A stretch of 8,464 nucleotides of DNA from Pseudomonadota bacterium (GTDB taxonomy: Bacteria > Myxococcota_A > Polyangia > Polyangiales > Polyangiaceae). Each line of letters starts with the position of its first letter. Position 1 is the first letter of the stretch. Position numbers and translations under genes: made by a program. Below are positions 7,287 through 8,464 of this stretch, in pieces. The DNA lies in the NCBI GenBank assembly GCA_023432025.1, contig JAEYVE010000082.1, forward strand, positions 1 to 8,464. Direction: 5' to 3'. The notes below the pieces were generated by a model. That model had not been told where the DNA came from. It ran no database searches and saw nothing but the letters and a program-made list of their open reading frames with translations.

Positions 7287-7368
7287 GTGCGCCGCGCGAG
7301 CTTACACGATCCCGGTCGCGCGAGTGGGTCTTGGCACGCCTCCGTGCCCGCTGCGGCGCCCTCGTCCC

Positions 7369-7385
7369 AAAAACCGCGGCAGCGG
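7369..7385 (-). terminator. Weak terminator candidate just after sspB
   Basis: On the minus strand, six bases past the sspB stop, CCGC-TGCC-GCGG forms a 4-bp stem followed directly by TTTTT (plus-strand 7369-7373). The stem is short, so this may only attenuate transcription into the TPR gene. A stronger 6-bp hairpin without a T run lies further on, GGCACG/CGTGCC at 7333-7348. No convincing promoter can be picked out in the 104-bp gap that contains both. Confidence 0.25.
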
Positions 7386-7390
7386 CGGGG

Positions 7391-8125
7391 TCACTTCACG
7401 ATGCGAAGGTAGGGCGGCAGCTCGCGTCGAGGCCGTCCCTCACCCGAAGCGCCGTCCTTCGAGGGCGCAGCGCTCGGCTCGGTGGAACCTTGTGGCGGCG
7501 TCGCGGCCTTGCTCGAGCGCTTCTTGGTTCCAGCGCCCGCGGCAGAAGCCTTCCTGCCGGCTTTTCTTGCGCGCCCCTGCGCCTCGGGCGCGCCTTCACT
7601 CTCCGCGGACTTGGCCGTCTGCTCGGAGGCTTCCGGGGAGCCCTGCGTGGCGGCGGCCTGCGTGGCGGCGGCCTGCGTGGCGGGCGCCTGCGTGGCGGTG
7701 GCCTGCGTGGCGGAGCCTTCTGCCACGGCGCGCAGGTGTCTTTCCTTCGGTGTGGCCGGGCGCCCTTGTGCTTGGGCCGCCACTTCAGGAGGAACGTCCT
7801 CGGGCCAAATCATGCCTCGGCCGTCTTCCCCCACGAGCCCATAAATCGCAGACCACGGGATCCAACAATGCTCGGGTCGGCGATTGAAGCTGAGCGTGCA
7901 GGAGAGCGCTTCTTCTCCGACGTCCAGATCCGGGATGGGCACCGGCATGTTCAATCCGACCTGCAGAACGAGCTGCGGCTGCTTCTTGAACCACGCGGGT
8001 ACGTGCACACCCGCGCCTCGAGGGTCGAGGTGCACGTACACCGACGACGTCTCGAGGAGTGCGATCGCGACTTCGCGCTTTGGCGGCAGCTCGTTCTTCA
8101 CGCCCATGGTCTTCGTGGCTCCCAT
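7391..8125 (-). CDS. sspB: SspB-like ClpXP adaptor with extended repeat-rich tail
   Basis: This 244-residue protein is a homologue of stringent starvation protein B, the cytoplasmic adaptor that brings ssrA-tagged and other substrates to the ClpXP protease. Residues about 13-115 match the SspB substrate-binding fold in pattern: VYVHLDPRGAGVHVPAWF, LVLQVGLNMPVPIPDL, LSCTLSFNRRPEHCWIPWSA and IWPEDVPPEV. A long, low-complexity Ala/Gln/Lys-rich tail (about 116-233) follows. The protein ends RRELPPYLRIVK, which matches the ClpX-binding (XB) tail of E. coli SspB, ending LRVVK. The core is linked to the XB motif by over 100 residues, roughly twice or more the E. coli linker. I chose ATG at 8125 because the family fold starts soon after it and it clears the upstream gene; longer frames would overlap the phosphatase. 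ATG at 8107 (MGVKNELPP) is a possible alternative start. It lies 61 bp after the SixA-like gene and 104 bp before the TPR gene. Confidence 0.85.
   Translation of the reverse strand: MGATKTMGVKNELPPKREVAIALLETSSVYVHLDPRGAGVHVPAWFKKQPQLVLQVGLNMPVPIPDLDVGEEALSCTLSFNRRPEHCWIPWSAIYGLVGEDGRGMIWPEDVPPEVAAQAQGRPATPKERHLRAVAEGSATQATATQAPATQAAATQAAATQGSPEASEQTAKSAESEGAPEAQGRARKAGRKASAAGAGTKKRSSKAATPPQGSTEPSAAPSKDGASGEGRPRRELPPYLRIVK
7642..7716. repeat. 15-bp tandem repeat, five copies, in the sspB linker
   Basis: Five consecutive 15-bp units of the form CCTGCGTGGCGGCGG fill 7642-7716. The first two are identical and the other three differ only in their last few bases. On the coding strand they give an ATQAx pentapeptide repeat (residues about 137-161 of the adaptor). 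The in-frame unit length means copy-number change would lengthen or shorten the tether between substrate-binding core and ClpX-binding tail. Confidence 0.92.
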
Positions 8126-8186
8126 AGCGGCTTGCTGTCCCCGGCGCCACCCGGCGTGGGTCGCGTCGCGGCGAATCCGCGCCGAC

Positions 8187-8464
8187 TCAGTCGAGCTCCC
8201 TCGGCCGAAAGAGGTCTTCGAGCCGCCCGCGCGCCGTTGCGTCGACCGCACGCAGTTCGGCTGTGGCTAGCTCGATTCGAGCAACTGCGGCCGTGGGCAT
8301 ATCCACGGAAACACCCGTCAGAAGCGCCACGAGCTCCGAGATGCCCGGGTTGTGCCCCACTAGAAGCACGCGCTCGTAGTGCGGCGCGACCTCCCCGAGA
8401 ACGTCCAAATAAGCTGCGGGCTCGGCAAGATAGAGGCGGCGAGTGATTTCGACGCGTCCCTCGT
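8187..8464 (-). CDS. sixA: SixA-like phosphohistidine phosphatase, C-terminal part (5' end outside window)
   Basis: The frame is open from the right edge of the window to TGA at 8187-8189, giving about 91 residues. It reads VEITRRLYLAEPAAYLDVLG and then VLLVGHNPGISELVALLTG, followed by VDMPTAAVARIELA. The VGHNPG segment holds the second catalytic histidine of the histidine phosphatase superfamily. The LY-A-P lead-in and the PTAAVA segment are typical of the small SixA branch, which in E. coli removes phosphate from the HPt domain of ArcB. The N-terminal RHG motif would lie beyond the window, so activity cannot be judged. A different member of the histidine phosphatase family is possible. It is the first visible gene of the minus-strand cluster, 61 bp before sspB. 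Confidence 0.85.
   Translation of the reverse strand, partial: EGRVEITRRLYLAEPAAYLDVLGEVAPHYERVLLVGHNPGISELVALLTGVSVDMPTAAVARIELATAELRAVDATARGRLEDLFRPRELD

Noticed and set aside
7642..7716. Five regular repeats considered as a CRISPR-like array
   Set aside because: The units are contiguous 15-mers without spacers, in frame in a coding region; this is an ordinary coding tandem repeat.
8126..8251. 42-codon N-terminal extension of the sspB frame
   Set aside because: It would overlap the SixA-like gene and has no similarity to the start of SspB proteins; ATG at 8125 leads directly into the family fold.

Overview
The window comes from a very GC-rich bacterium. By eye about two thirds of the bases are G or C, and third codon positions are almost all G/C, which opens long empty reading frames opposite the real genes. 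Gene content points to a deltaproteobacterium of the Myxococcota type. The clues are a zinc-ribbon plus GYF-like N-terminus on a long Ala/Pro-rich protein, a single-chain glycyl-tRNA synthetase, and an SspB homologue with a long low-complexity tail. This placement is inferred from protein style, not from any search.

Layout: the 3' end of a glycyl-tRNA synthetase gene (glyQS, plus strand) occupies the left edge. A 157-bp convergent spacer with GC-rich hairpins follows. Everything else lies on the minus strand and reads right to left: a SixA-like histidine phosphatase (5' end outside the window), an SspB-like ClpXP adaptor, a large zinc-ribbon/GYF-like/single-TM/TPR protein, an SppA-type signal peptide peptidase predicted to be a lipoprotein, and a polytopic membrane hybrid histidine kinase. 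The longest gap is 157 bp. The TPR and sppA genes share a 4-base GTGA stop/start overlap, so they are very probably co-transcribed and translationally coupled. The other gaps on the minus strand are about 61, 104 and 83 bp, so one operon with internal signals or two or three shorter units are both possible.

Function: the minus-strand cluster combines cytoplasmic proteolysis (SspB delivers substrates to ClpXP), envelope proteolysis (SppA degrades leftover signal peptides), an envelope-spanning TPR scaffold with a cytoplasmic zinc-ribbon head, and phosphorelay signalling (hybrid kinase, SixA phosphatase). A link to envelope or protein quality control is attractive but is inference from gene order only.

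I see no tRNA, rRNA, CRISPR array, insertion sequence or phage gene. The window looks like ordinary chromosomal backbone with some unusual domain combinations, not a mobile island or defence system.
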